From Methylomonas sp. (lineage in GTDB: Bacteria > Pseudomonadota > Gammaproteobacteria > Methylococcales > Methylomonadaceae): a DNA stretch of 5,889 nt. Positions 1 through 5,889 of the stretch are shown here, in pieces. Position 1 is the first letter of the stretch. Each line of letters begins with the position of its first letter. The stretch is taken from positions 1 to 5,889 of the forward strand of contig NZ_JALOBS010000071.1 in NCBI RefSeq assembly GCF_023228165.1, given 5' to 3'. A program made the translations under genes and the position numbers. A model generated the notes under the pieces. That model saw only the letters and a list, made by a program, of their open reading frames with translations, had not been told where the DNA came from and did not search any database.

Positions 1-40
1 GCCGACCATCATCACCAATATCGTCACTGCGACGATTTAA
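1..40 (+). CDS. 3' end of an unidentified upstream gene (partial)
   Basis: The second forward frame is open from the window edge and ends at TAA 38-40, giving the C-terminal residues PTIITNIVTATI. The stop overlaps the AAGGA ribosome binding site of the next gene (39-43), the same tight packing seen throughout this operon, which favours this frame. The third forward frame is also open and stops at 48-50, so the frame is not proven. In related F-type elements the gene before traC is often traV, traA or a dsbC-like gene, but twelve residues do not allow an identification. Confidence 0.45.
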   Translation, partial: PTIITNIVTATI

Positions 41-52
41 GGATCGCTAACC

Positions 53-310
53 ATGACCGGTCATTCATCCGATACCGAGACTGCGATGGGCAACCGTCGC
101 CCGTCGCGCGACTTTAAAGACGGCAAAACCGTTCGGGTTCAAGCCGACAACGGCCACCCGCTCAATCCCTGCCATCCGGCCAGAGCACGAGAATTATTAC
201 GCAAGAAATGCGCGATTCGGGTTTGCCGCCATCCTTTTACGATTCGCCTGCGTGCCGAGCTTCAAGCCGAAGCTATGCAACAACTGAACCTTGAGGATCA
301 TACCCCATGA
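53..310 (+). CDS. Small stand-alone RRXRR/PLMP-domain protein (IscB N-terminus-like)
   Basis: This is an 85-residue protein. Residues about 33-66 read NGHPLNPCHPARARELLR, then KKCAIRVCRHPFTIRL. I recognise this as the RRXRR domain (also called PLMP), which normally forms the N-terminus of IscB/IsrB-type OrfB relatives, typically 'NGKPLMPCHPARARKLLR...RRYPFTI'. Here the PLMP tetrad is PLNP (36-39). IscB proteins continue into a RuvC-I motif with a catalytic Asp (DPGS-like), but this protein stops about 19 residues after the domain, with no RuvC or HNH part, so it cannot be a nuclease. Residues 1-30 are charged and not recognised; there is no signal peptide or membrane segment. The ATG at 53 has AAGGA at 39-43, nine bases away. 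The stop overlaps the traC start as ATGA, so translation is probably coupled. A role in nucleic-acid binding is inferred from the domain only; a decaying remnant is possible, but the intact frame, binding site and coupling argue against it. Confidence 0.8.
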   Translation: MTGHSSDTETAMGNRRPSRDFKDGKTVRVQADNGHPLNPCHPARARELLRKKCAIRVCRHPFTIRLRAELQAEAMQQLNLEDHTP

Positions 311-2721
311 CCAGAGCGCAACGCCCGCGTGCCGACCAGTTGTTTCCGGTACTGGCTTACGAATACGAACATCATCTGTTCTTGATGGCCGATAGCAGCA
401 TCGGTTTCGGCTTTCTGTGCCGGCCAATGACCGGTGCCGATGCCAGCGTTTCCGCGCGCGTCAACGTGTTGCTAAACCAGGACTGGCCGACTGACACCTT
501 GTTGCAGGTGAGCCTTTGGACTTCGCCTGACATCGAGGAATCGCTAGCCATCATGCAGACCCGGCGCTTAAAACAGCAAAAGCCTACCTATAAAACCATG
601 ACCCAGGCCAGCATCGATTTCTTGCGGCGCGGCACGACCAAAGCCCCGGAAGCGATTTCGGGCGCTCGATTGCGGCGCAGTCACATTCTGGTCACGATCA
701 AATTGCCGATGGCTTATCCAAGACCCAGTGAGCAAGACATCCGTCATGCCAGCGAATTGCAAATGGCTACCCAGCAATCGCTGTCGACCATCGGCTTGTA
801 TCCAGAAATTTTGGGTGCCGATCAGTACGTACGCATTCTGAACACAATTCTCAACTGGCAGCCCGATGCCGGCTGGAAAGACTGGGTGGTACCCGAGTGC
901 GATCCCACCCAACTGATCCGCGACCAATTGCTGGATTACGATAACGCGCTCCAGCTCGATGAAAAAGGCCTGTGGCTCGGGAGTAAACGCGTCAAGACGC
1001 TGTCCGCCAAACGCACGCCTGATCATTTTTACTTCGGCAGCGCCAAAAGCTATCTGGGCGATATTTTGTCCGGTACCCGCGGCATTCGCCAAAACACCTT
1101 GCTCAGTCTGACCCTGCATTACCCGGACGCCGAATCAACCCGCACCCGCCAGGAAGGTGTGCGGCAATTCATCACCAACCAGGTCAACACGCCGATTGCC
1201 CGGTTTTTGCCGGTGCTGGTACAGCGCAAACACCATTTCGACGTATTGTTCGATGCCTACCGCGACGGCGACAGACCCATTCGGGCTTATTTCGGGGTAC
1301 TGCTGTTTTGCGACGAAGCCGAAGAAGCCGCGGCGGTGTCCAATGCCAGAGTGTATTTTCGGGAGCTGGGTTTTCAGCTGTTGGAAGACAAGTACTTCTG
1401 CCTGCCGTTTTTCCTGAACTGTTTGCCATTCGGTCCTGAACGTTCGGCGATTGCCGATTTGAAACGCTACCGCACGCTGGCCACCCGGCATGCCATTCCG
1501 TTATTGCCCTTATTCGGCGATTGGGCCGGCACTGGCACGCCGACTTTAAATTTCGTCTCGCGTAATGGCGAACACATGTCGGTGTCGCTGTTCGATACCA
1601 CCGGCAACTACAACCTGTGTATTGCCGCCGAATCCGGTAAAGGCAAATCGTTTCTGACCAACGAAATCATCGTCAGCTACCTGACCGAAGGCGCGCAAAT
1701 CTGGGCTATCGATGTCGGCCGCTCCTATGAAAATCTGTGTGAAGTGCTGGAAGGCGATTTCGTGAAATTCACCCACGGTTCGGGCATCTGCATGAACCCG
1801 TTTGAGATCGTGCAAAACTTCGAGGAAGAAGCGGACATGTTAGCGGGTTTGGTCAGCCAGATGGCGGCGCCGACCGAGAAACTCACCGATTTCCAAACCG
1901 CAGGTCTGAAACGAATTTTGAAGCAACTCTGGACGGATAAAGCGCAGGCCATGTCGGTCGATGACATTGCCAAGCAGCTGTGTGTCGAAAACGATCAGCG
2001 TTTGAAGGATGTTGGCGAACAGTTGTTTCCCTTTACCACAAAAGGAGAATACGGTCGCTACTTCAACGGTCAGAATAACGCCAAGTTTGCCAAAGACTTT
2101 ACGGTATTGGAGTTGGAAGAACTCAAGGGCCGCAAACATCTGCAACAGGTGGTGTTGCTGCAGCTGATCTACCAGATCCAGCAGGAAATGTATCTGGGCG
2201 AACGCAACCGCCCGAAGATCGTCATCATCGATGAAGCCTGGGACTTGCTCACCGAAGGCGATGTGGCCAAATTCATGGAACACGGCTATCGGCGCTTTCG
2301 TAAATACGGCGGTGCAGCCGTCACTATCACCCAGTCTGTGAACGACTTATACCGCAATGCCGCCGGTCGAGCGATTGTCGAGAACTCGGCCAATATGTAT
2401 TTGCTCGGTCAAAAAGCCGAAGTCATCGAAGGCATGAAGCAGGATCGCCGTCTGCCGCTATCGGATGGCGGCTACGAGTTGCTTAAAACCGTGCATACCT
2501 TACCCGGCGCTTATTCGGAAATTTTCTTCATCACCGAGATGGGTTCCGGCATCGGTCGACTGATCGTCGACCCGTTCAAACGCATTCTGTTCTCCACCAA
2601 ACCCGAAGATGTCAACGCCTTGAAGCAGTTGCGCCGACAAGGCTTGAGCCTGGGTGATGCCATTCAACAACTCATCGACAGTCGCCAGTCTAAAACACGG
2701 GAGTTGAATCATGGACGATAA
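307..2721 (+). CDS. traC: TraC, type IV secretion ATPase of the F-type pilus (VirB4 family)
   Basis: TraC is the cytoplasmic, membrane-associated ATPase that energises assembly of the conjugative pilus. At 804 residues it is close to the family's usual 800-880. The N-terminal half (about 10-300) matches the TraC_F_IV region. Residues 441-448 (AESGKGKS) are the Walker A loop, with K447 and S448 for nucleotide and magnesium binding. Residues 638-645 (IVIIDEAW) are Walker B, with D642 and E643. VTITQSVNDLY at 672-682 is the conserved post-Walker B motif with Q676. The stretch before Walker A (LPLFGDWAGTGTP) is also typical. The ATG at 307 is preceded by GAGGA (293-297) and overlaps the previous stop by four bases. 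The 3' end overlaps trbI by 11 bases. No frameshift or missing motif is seen, so it should be functional. The ATPase role is family knowledge; the motifs are seen directly. Confidence 0.97.
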   Translation: MTRAQRPRADQLFPVLAYEYEHHLFLMADSSIGFGFLCRPMTGADASVSARVNVLLNQDWPTDTLLQVSLWTSPDIEESLAIMQTRRLKQQKPTYKTMTQASIDFLRRGTTKAPEAISGARLRRSHILVTIKLPMAYPRPSEQDIRHASELQMATQQSLSTIGLYPEILGADQYVRILNTILNWQPDAGWKDWVVPECDPTQLIRDQLLDYDNALQLDEKGLWLGSKRVKTLSAKRTPDHFYFGSAKSYLGDILSGTRGIRQNTLLSLTLHYPDAESTRTRQEGVRQFITNQVNTPIARFLPVLVQRKHHFDVLFDAYRDGDRPIRAYFGVLLFCDEAEEAAAVSNARVYFRELGFQLLEDKYFCLPFFLNCLPFGPERSAIADLKRYRTLATRHAIPLLPLFGDWAGTGTPTLNFVSRNGEHMSVSLFDTTGNYNLCIAAESGKGKSFLTNEIIVSYLTEGAQIWAIDVGRSYENLCEVLEGDFVKFTHGSGICMNPFEIVQNFEEEADMLAGLVSQMAAPTEKLTDFQTAGLKRILKQLWTDKAQAMSVDDIAKQLCVENDQRLKDVGEQLFPFTTKGEYGRYFNGQNNAKFAKDFTVLELEELKGRKHLQQVVLLQLIYQIQQEMYLGERNRPKIVIIDEAWDLLTEGDVAKFMEHGYRRFRKYGGAAVTITQSVNDLYRNAAGRAIVENSANMYLLGQKAEVIEGMKQDRRLPLSDGGYELLKTVHTLPGAYSEIFFITEMGSGIGRLIVDPFKRILFSTKPEDVNALKQLRRQGLSLGDAIQQLIDSRQSKTRELNHGR

Positions 2722-3028
2722 ATCACAATGGTTCAGCACTGTTTTAATCGCTGTCTGTCTGGGATGTCTCGGTGGCTGGTTGGCTGCGCAACAGCAATTA
2801 CAACAGCCCTTAGAACGCTTGAATTTGGTGACGCCGGTATTCGTGTTCGACAGAGCCAAATTGATTCAATCGATACCGCCCAATGCCAGTCAGGAACAAA
2901 TGGCCAAGATCGTCGATGACTGGCAAGGCCAAGCCAAGAAACTCAGTGATGCTGGCTATCTGGTGATCGATTCTACGGCGGTGGTGGCTGCACCGGAGGA
3001 TGTCTATGTTCGACAAGCCGGACGCTGA
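2711..3028 (+). CDS. trbI: TrbI, F-type conjugation inner-membrane protein
   Basis: The protein has 105 residues, somewhat shorter than F TrbI at about 128. Residues 8-26 form one hydrophobic transmembrane segment near the N-terminus, followed by a Gln-rich stretch (27-33) that is probably helical and periplasmic. The rest carries signatures I associate with F-type TrbI: FDRAKLIQS (about 46-54) and AGYLVIDSTAVVAAPEDVYV near the C-terminus. In the F plasmid TrbI affects pilus extension and retraction and is not strictly essential for transfer. The ATG at 2711 has GGGAG at 2699-2703, seven bases upstream, inside the end of traC. The 3' end overlaps the peptidase gene. The position between traC and the peptidase/traW block is the expected one and supports the call. 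Confidence 0.87.
   Translation: MDDKSQWFSTVLIAVCLGCLGGWLAAQQQLQQPLERLNLVTPVFVFDRAKLIQSIPPNASQEQMAKIVDDWQGQAKKLSDAGYLVIDSTAVVAAPEDVYVRQAGR
2995..2999 (+). promoter_or_regulatory. Ribosome binding site that decides the peptidase start
   Basis: GGAGG at 2995-2999 lies directly against an ATG at 3000, which is too close for initiation. The in-frame ATG at 3006 is six bases downstream, a normal spacing. I therefore place the start of the peptidase gene at 3006, two codons inside the longest open frame. The site lies within the coding sequence of trbI. Confidence 0.7.
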
Positions 3029-3569
3029 ATCGATGAATAAACAACGGTTTCATTTGCCAGTGCCGAACACCACGCGACCGCGTTTAGTCCGTTTCTTGCT
3101 GAAGGCCATGCCGATTTTATTGCTGGTGTTAGCTGTGGAACGCTATATCGGCCAACGCTTTTTGATCGGCGGTGACGATCAGGTCGATCGCTGTCTGCCG
3201 GATAAATGGATTTACCTAATCGACACTCAGAACAAGGACATCTGGCGTGGCGATTTGATTGCCTTTCGTGCCGAACGCATGGCGCCATTTTTCAAAGATG
3301 GGCAGATCATCGTCAAAATCGCCGCCGGCGTCACCGGCGACACTATTCACGTCGATCCGCAGCACACCACGATCAACGGTGAAACTATCATCGACGGACT
3401 GGCTTTGACGGAGAAACTAAAGAAGCCGGCGGCCCAATTCAAACGCCATGAAACCATTCCACCGGCCGCCTATTGGGTGACCGGGCAAACCGACAAAAGC
3501 TTCGATTCGCGTTACTGGGGCTATGTCTACGACCATCAAGTGATTGGGCGGGCCTATGCGTTGTTTTGA
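3006..3569 (+). CDS. trhF: S26-family signal peptidase of the conjugation system (TrhF / RP4 TraF class)
   Basis: The predicted protein of 187 residues resembles the small signal peptidases of conjugative systems (RP4 TraF, TrhF), not the thioredoxin-like TraF of plasmid F. A basic N-terminal tail is followed by one transmembrane segment (about 30-45), leaving the catalytic part in the periplasm. Conserved boxes are visible: RCLPDKWIYLID (62-73) at the nucleophile box, WRGDLIAF (80-87), IVKIAAGVTGD (102-112) with K104 as the probable general base, and TGQTDKSFDSRYWGYV (159-174), equivalent to the GDN...S.DSR..G box. The nucleophile position appears to be Cys63 where Ser is expected in SPase I proteins, and no serine lies nearby. 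Likely substrates are the propilin or another exported Tra protein; RP4 TraF also cyclises its pilin, but no pilin gene is in the window. It overlaps trbI by 23 bases and traW by 14. An alternative start is 3000. Confidence 0.88.
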   Translation: MFDKPDAESMNKQRFHLPVPNTTRPRLVRFLLKAMPILLLVLAVERYIGQRFLIGGDDQVDRCLPDKWIYLIDTQNKDIWRGDLIAFRAERMAPFFKDGQIIVKIAAGVTGDTIHVDPQHTTINGETIIDGLALTEKLKKPAAQFKRHETIPPAAYWVTGQTDKSFDSRYWGYVYDHQVIGRAYALF

Positions 3570-4755
3570 TCGACCCCACCGTCCTTGGCGTCAATCGGCG
3601 GTCTGTTTAATTTGCTGGTTCAGCGTGCACGCGGTCCAGGCGGAGGAAGCCTGGCTGCAACGTTCTCAAGCCATCTTGCAAGCCTTGGAAGGCCAGCCTC
3701 TACCCGACTGGTTGAATGGTCAGACTGAACAGTTGGACATGAAAGGCCAGGCGCAACAAGTCTTGGAGGCTTCACAAGCGATTCGAGCAAAGGCACTATC
3801 GACAGCAGTAGCAAGCGGCCAGACGACAACCCCTTCGAACAAACCACTCACACTGCTGTTCGTCTCATTTTCACTCGGCGATACTGCGCTGAAAGGCATT
3901 TTTGAAGAGGCCGCAGGCCGGGATGATGTATTACTGGTGTTTCGCGGCCCCAAGCCCGGCCAAAAACTGCCGGCTTTGATGGCGGACCTCAAACGCTTGC
4001 TGAAAGGCATCAATCCACTGCCCAACATCATCATCGATCCCACCCGTTTTCAGCGCTGGTCGGTGACGTCAGTGCCTGACATTATCGCCGAACAGGATGG
4101 GAAATCCCGTTTACACGTTCATGGCGTCAGTAGTTTGTCCTGGCTGGACGAGCAACTCAAAGCCGGCAAGCAGGGTGATTTGGGAACCTTGGGCGATATC
4201 GGCGAGATTGCCGAAATCGACTTGCTGGAAGAACTCAAACGCCGGATGGCCGCTATCGACTGGAAACAAAAGCAGCGACAGGCTATCGCTCGGTTCTGGG
4301 AACAGCAAAAATTTGAAGACTTACCTACTGCTCAGGAGGATCACGATCGGTCCGTGGATCTGACCATTACCGCACCGCGCGATCTAGCAGCGCCCAACGG
4401 TCAGCTGATCATCCGAGCCGGACAAACTGTCAATCCGTTGGACAAGATGCCGTTTGGCTTATGCCTGAAAGTGTTCGATGCCACTGTGCCGGCTCAAGTT
4501 GAGCTGATTCGGCATCATTCCTGCCAGGACAAAAAGGCCCACGTGATGTATTTGGCCACGTCTCTGCCGCGTCAAGATGGCTGGGAAAAGCTTAAACACT
4601 TGGAAAACACCATGCAGGCACCGGTGTATTTACTGACACCGGATATGCGCAGCCGTTTTCAGTTACAGCATGTTCCGTCTTTCGTCGAACAATCCGGTAA
4701 CCGTCTGATTGTTCATGAACGAAAACTGCCTGCCTCATCGGGAGAGCGGTCATGA
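3556..4755 (+). CDS. traW: TrbC-TraW fusion, periplasmic pilus-assembly protein
   Basis: The 399-residue protein combines two proteins that are separate in plasmid F. Residues 1-29 form a signal peptide: an Arg-rich start, a hydrophobic core (SAVCLICWFSVHA), and a probable cut after AVQA, so the product should be periplasmic. Residues about 30-95 are a polar, Gln/Ala-rich, probably helical spacer. Residues about 97-205 match the F-type TrbC domain (LTLLFVSFSLGD, NIIIDPTRFQRW, VTSVPDII). Residues about 217-388 match TraW (EIAEIDLLEELKRR, RAGQTVNPLDKMPF, then a second VPSFVEQ segment). Cys303 and Cys323 in the TraW part could form a disulfide. TrbC and TraW interact in F and are needed for pilus assembly; fusion is known in SXT-like systems. 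I chose the ATG at 3556; an in-frame TTG at 3544 would add four residues before the signal peptide. No strong ribosome binding site is seen (only a G-rich run at 3546-3552), so coupling to the peptidase gene is likely. Confidence 0.92.
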   Translation: MRCFDRPHRPWRQSAVCLICWFSVHAVQAEEAWLQRSQAILQALEGQPLPDWLNGQTEQLDMKGQAQQVLEASQAIRAKALSTAVASGQTTTPSNKPLTLLFVSFSLGDTALKGIFEEAAGRDDVLLVFRGPKPGQKLPALMADLKRLLKGINPLPNIIIDPTRFQRWSVTSVPDIIAEQDGKSRLHVHGVSSLSWLDEQLKAGKQGDLGTLGDIGEIAEIDLLEELKRRMAAIDWKQKQRQAIARFWEQQKFEDLPTAQEDHDRSVDLTITAPRDLAAPNGQLIIRAGQTVNPLDKMPFGLCLKVFDATVPAQVELIRHHSCQDKKAHVMYLATSLPRQDGWEKLKHLENTMQAPVYLLTPDMRSRFQLQHVPSFVEQSGNRLIVHERKLPASSGERS

Positions 4756-5780
4756 AACGATTCGTTTTCCCTTGGGTTTTGGGAGGACTGATAACACTGG
4801 CAACCCCGCTTTATGCCGACACCACAACCAATAGCGTCGATCCATTGTGCTCCGACGCCGAACTGTGGTCTGGCAAGCTGGTCACCGATATTTGCTGGAG
4901 CTGTTTATTTCCGATTCGGGCGGCGGGAGCTTCGCTGGGCGGTGGCAACGTACCGAGCATCGCGACTGATGAGAAGTTCTGTTTCTGTACCGATCCGATG
5001 GGGATTCCGGAACTTGGCATGACCATGGGTCTTTGGAACCCGGCGAGGCTGATCGAGATTGTCCGCAATCCCTGGTGCTCGCCGGCTTTGGGAGGCCATA
5101 AATTCAGTGCCTCGAACGTGCGTTTGATCGCCACCACCGGCAAAGCCGACTTCGATGCCAGCGAGATGTCATTTTTCAATTACCACTATTTCGCCTTTCC
5201 ACTGACCATCCTGCTGGATCTATTCTGGGATGGTCGCTGCATCAGCGATGGCTACCGGGATTTTGATTTGCTATATGTCTCGGAACTGGACCCGACCTGG
5301 AACAACGATTTATTGGCGTTTTTTACCAGTCCGGAAACGACGTTGTTCGCCAATCCGGTGGCCATCTCCGCCTGTGTCGCCGATGCCGCAGCGGCCGCCA
5401 CCGGCAATCCCTTGGATGCCTTGTTCTGGTGTGCCGGTGCTTGGGGGCATATGTATCCCTTATCCGGCATTTCACCCACCAGTTACGGCACCGACCCACG
5501 CATCACCAGTTTATTAGCCACCCGCGCCACGGCATCCTTGCATCGCCGCGGGTTGGCCTGGAAAACCTCGGGCAACGATGCTTTATGCGGCGGCTATATC
5601 TATCCCTTCATTCCCAAGTCGCAATACCGGCTATCGATGTTTTATCCGGTCGCGGAAACCGAGTCCAATCATGCCATTGGAGAAACCACCTTCAAATGGG
5701 GTGCGGGCCGCACTTATCCGGGACCGGGCGAGGACCATCTATACATCCTGTTTAGGTGGCAGGACTGTTGTCTATTCTAG
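4752..5780 (+). CDS. traU: TraU, periplasmic conjugation / mating-pair stabilisation protein
   Basis: The protein has 342 residues, close to F TraU at about 330. Residues 1-22 are a signal peptide with a cut after LYA, so the mature protein is periplasmic. Family signatures include DICWSCLFPI (46-55), MGLWNPARLIEIVRNPWCSPALGG (about 92-115, read with its Trp, Arg, Cys and Gly-Gly residues) and the C-terminal RWQDCC (335-340). There are twelve cysteines, at 33, 48, 51, 77, 79, 109, 163, 208, 227, 279, 339 and 340; this is typical of TraU and implies dependence on periplasmic disulfide formation. In F, TraU contributes to DNA transfer and mating-pair stabilisation more than to pilus formation, working with TraN and TrbC/TraW. 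The ATG at 4752 overlaps the traW stop as ATGA and has GGGAG (4740-4744) seven bases upstream. No internal break is seen. Confidence 0.96.
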   Translation: MKRFVFPWVLGGLITLATPLYADTTTNSVDPLCSDAELWSGKLVTDICWSCLFPIRAAGASLGGGNVPSIATDEKFCFCTDPMGIPELGMTMGLWNPARLIEIVRNPWCSPALGGHKFSASNVRLIATTGKADFDASEMSFFNYHYFAFPLTILLDLFWDGRCISDGYRDFDLLYVSELDPTWNNDLLAFFTSPETTLFANPVAISACVADAAAAATGNPLDALFWCAGAWGHMYPLSGISPTSYGTDPRITSLLATRATASLHRRGLAWKTSGNDALCGGYIYPFIPKSQYRLSMFYPVAETESNHAIGETTFKWGAGRTYPGPGEDHLYILFRWQDCCLF

Positions 5781-5859
5781 GGAGAACTGTTCACGATGCA
5801 TCAGTCTAACACATTGATTAAGAATACTAATGTGAGGTCAACCGTGAACAGAACACTCC
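5781..5859 (+). promoter_or_regulatory. Inverted repeat able to sequester the ribosome binding site after traU
   Basis: CTGTTCACG at 5787-5795 is an exact reverse complement of CGTGAACAG at 5843-5851, a 9-base stem with a 47-base spacer. Beyond a small internal loop (AA against AACA), GGAG at 5781-5784 can also pair with CTCC at 5856-5859. The left arms contain the ribosome binding site and end just before the ATG at 5796; the right arm covers the alternative GTG start at 5844. If it folds in the mRNA it would limit translation of the next gene. There is no T-run after it, so it does not look like an intrinsic terminator. The pairing is seen directly; the function is inferred. Confidence 0.4.
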
Positions 5860-5889
5860 TGAAAGCAAGTAGTATTAACCCGATCATAA
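5796..5889 (+). CDS. 5' start of an unidentified reading frame (partial; traN expected by position)
   Basis: A frame starting at ATG 5796 stays open to the window edge (MHQSNTLIKNTNVRSTVNRT...). AGGGAG at 5779-5784 lies about 11 bases upstream, somewhat far. A GTG at 5844 in the same frame (MNRTLLKASSINPII) has GAGG at 5834-5837, six bases away, and is a good alternative start. In F-type operons traN usually follows traU, but the visible residues show neither the hydrophobic signal peptide nor the Cys pattern of TraN, so I do not assign it. The 94 bases are about 37% GC with AGA, ATA and AAT codons, unlike the genes before it. It may therefore be an acquired gene or noncoding DNA. Confidence 0.35.
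   Translation, partial: MHQSNTLIKNTNVRSTVNRTLLKASSINPII

Noticed and set aside
20..36. Short inverted repeat ATCGTC (20-25) / GACGAT (31-36) with a five-base loop before the RRXRR gene.
   Set aside because: The stem is only six base pairs, lies inside the end of the upstream gene and is not followed by a T-run. It could easily occur by chance.
1..52. Possible omega-RNA or guide RNA upstream of the IscB-like domain gene.
   Set aside because: Only 52 bases are visible upstream, about 40 of them probably coding. No structured RNA can be supported here, and the protein lacks nuclease domains.
568..1119. A 183-residue open frame on the minus strand inside traC.
   Set aside because: It lies wholly opposite the conserved traC coding sequence, has no ribosome binding site of note and no recognisable domain. 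Long antisense frames are expected opposite GC-rich genes.
1840..2283. A 147-residue open frame on the minus strand opposite the traC Walker B region.
   Set aside because: It mirrors the conserved ATPase coding sequence and its translation resembles no known family.
5230..5817. Two plus-strand open frames (5230-5517 and 5578-5817) inside or across the end of traU.
   Set aside because: They are out of frame with traU, which is strongly supported by its motifs to its C-terminal end, and they show no recognisable protein features.

Overview
The window is a compact, single-strand piece of an F-type (MPF-F) conjugative type IV secretion operon. In order it holds the tail of an unidentified gene, a very small protein with an RRXRR/PLMP domain, the ATPase gene traC, trbI, an S26-type signal peptidase (TrhF/RP4-TraF class), a trbC-traW fusion, traU, and the opening of a further reading frame that runs off the end. 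The combination of a peptidase gene between traC/trbI and traW, with TrbC fused to the N-terminus of TraW, fits the SXT/R391/R27-like branch of F-type systems better than the classical F plasmid. That makes an integrative conjugative element or large plasmid the likely carrier. Base composition is moderately GC-rich and TTG leucine codons are common. This suits a gammaproteobacterium, perhaps a methanotroph such as Methylomonas, but the host assignment is a low-confidence impression.

Layout: bases 1-40 end an upstream gene. Bases 53-310 encode the 85-residue RRXRR protein, whose stop overlaps the traC start (ATGA). traC covers 307-2721, trbI 2711-3028, the peptidase 3006-3569 (start chosen from its ribosome binding site), trbC-traW 3556-4755 and traU 4752-5780. 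Each of these genes overlaps the next by 4 to 23 bases, as expected for translational coupling and for proteins made together for one machine. The chain breaks after traU: there is a 15-base gap, composition falls to about 37% GC, and an inverted repeat can pair with the ribosome binding site of the next reading frame.

How the genes work together: TraC is the cytoplasmic ATPase that powers pilus assembly. TrbI is a small inner-membrane protein linked to pilus extension and retraction. The membrane peptidase probably processes the pilin or another exported Tra protein. TrbC-TraW and TraU are exported to the periplasm and are needed for pilus assembly and mating-pair stabilisation.

The most unusual items are three. 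First, a stand-alone PLMP/RRXRR domain, otherwise known as the N-terminus of the RNA-guided nuclease IscB, is translationally coupled to traC. Second, the peptidase has cysteine where the catalytic serine is expected. Third, there is a structured, AT-rich junction after traU where traN would be expected.
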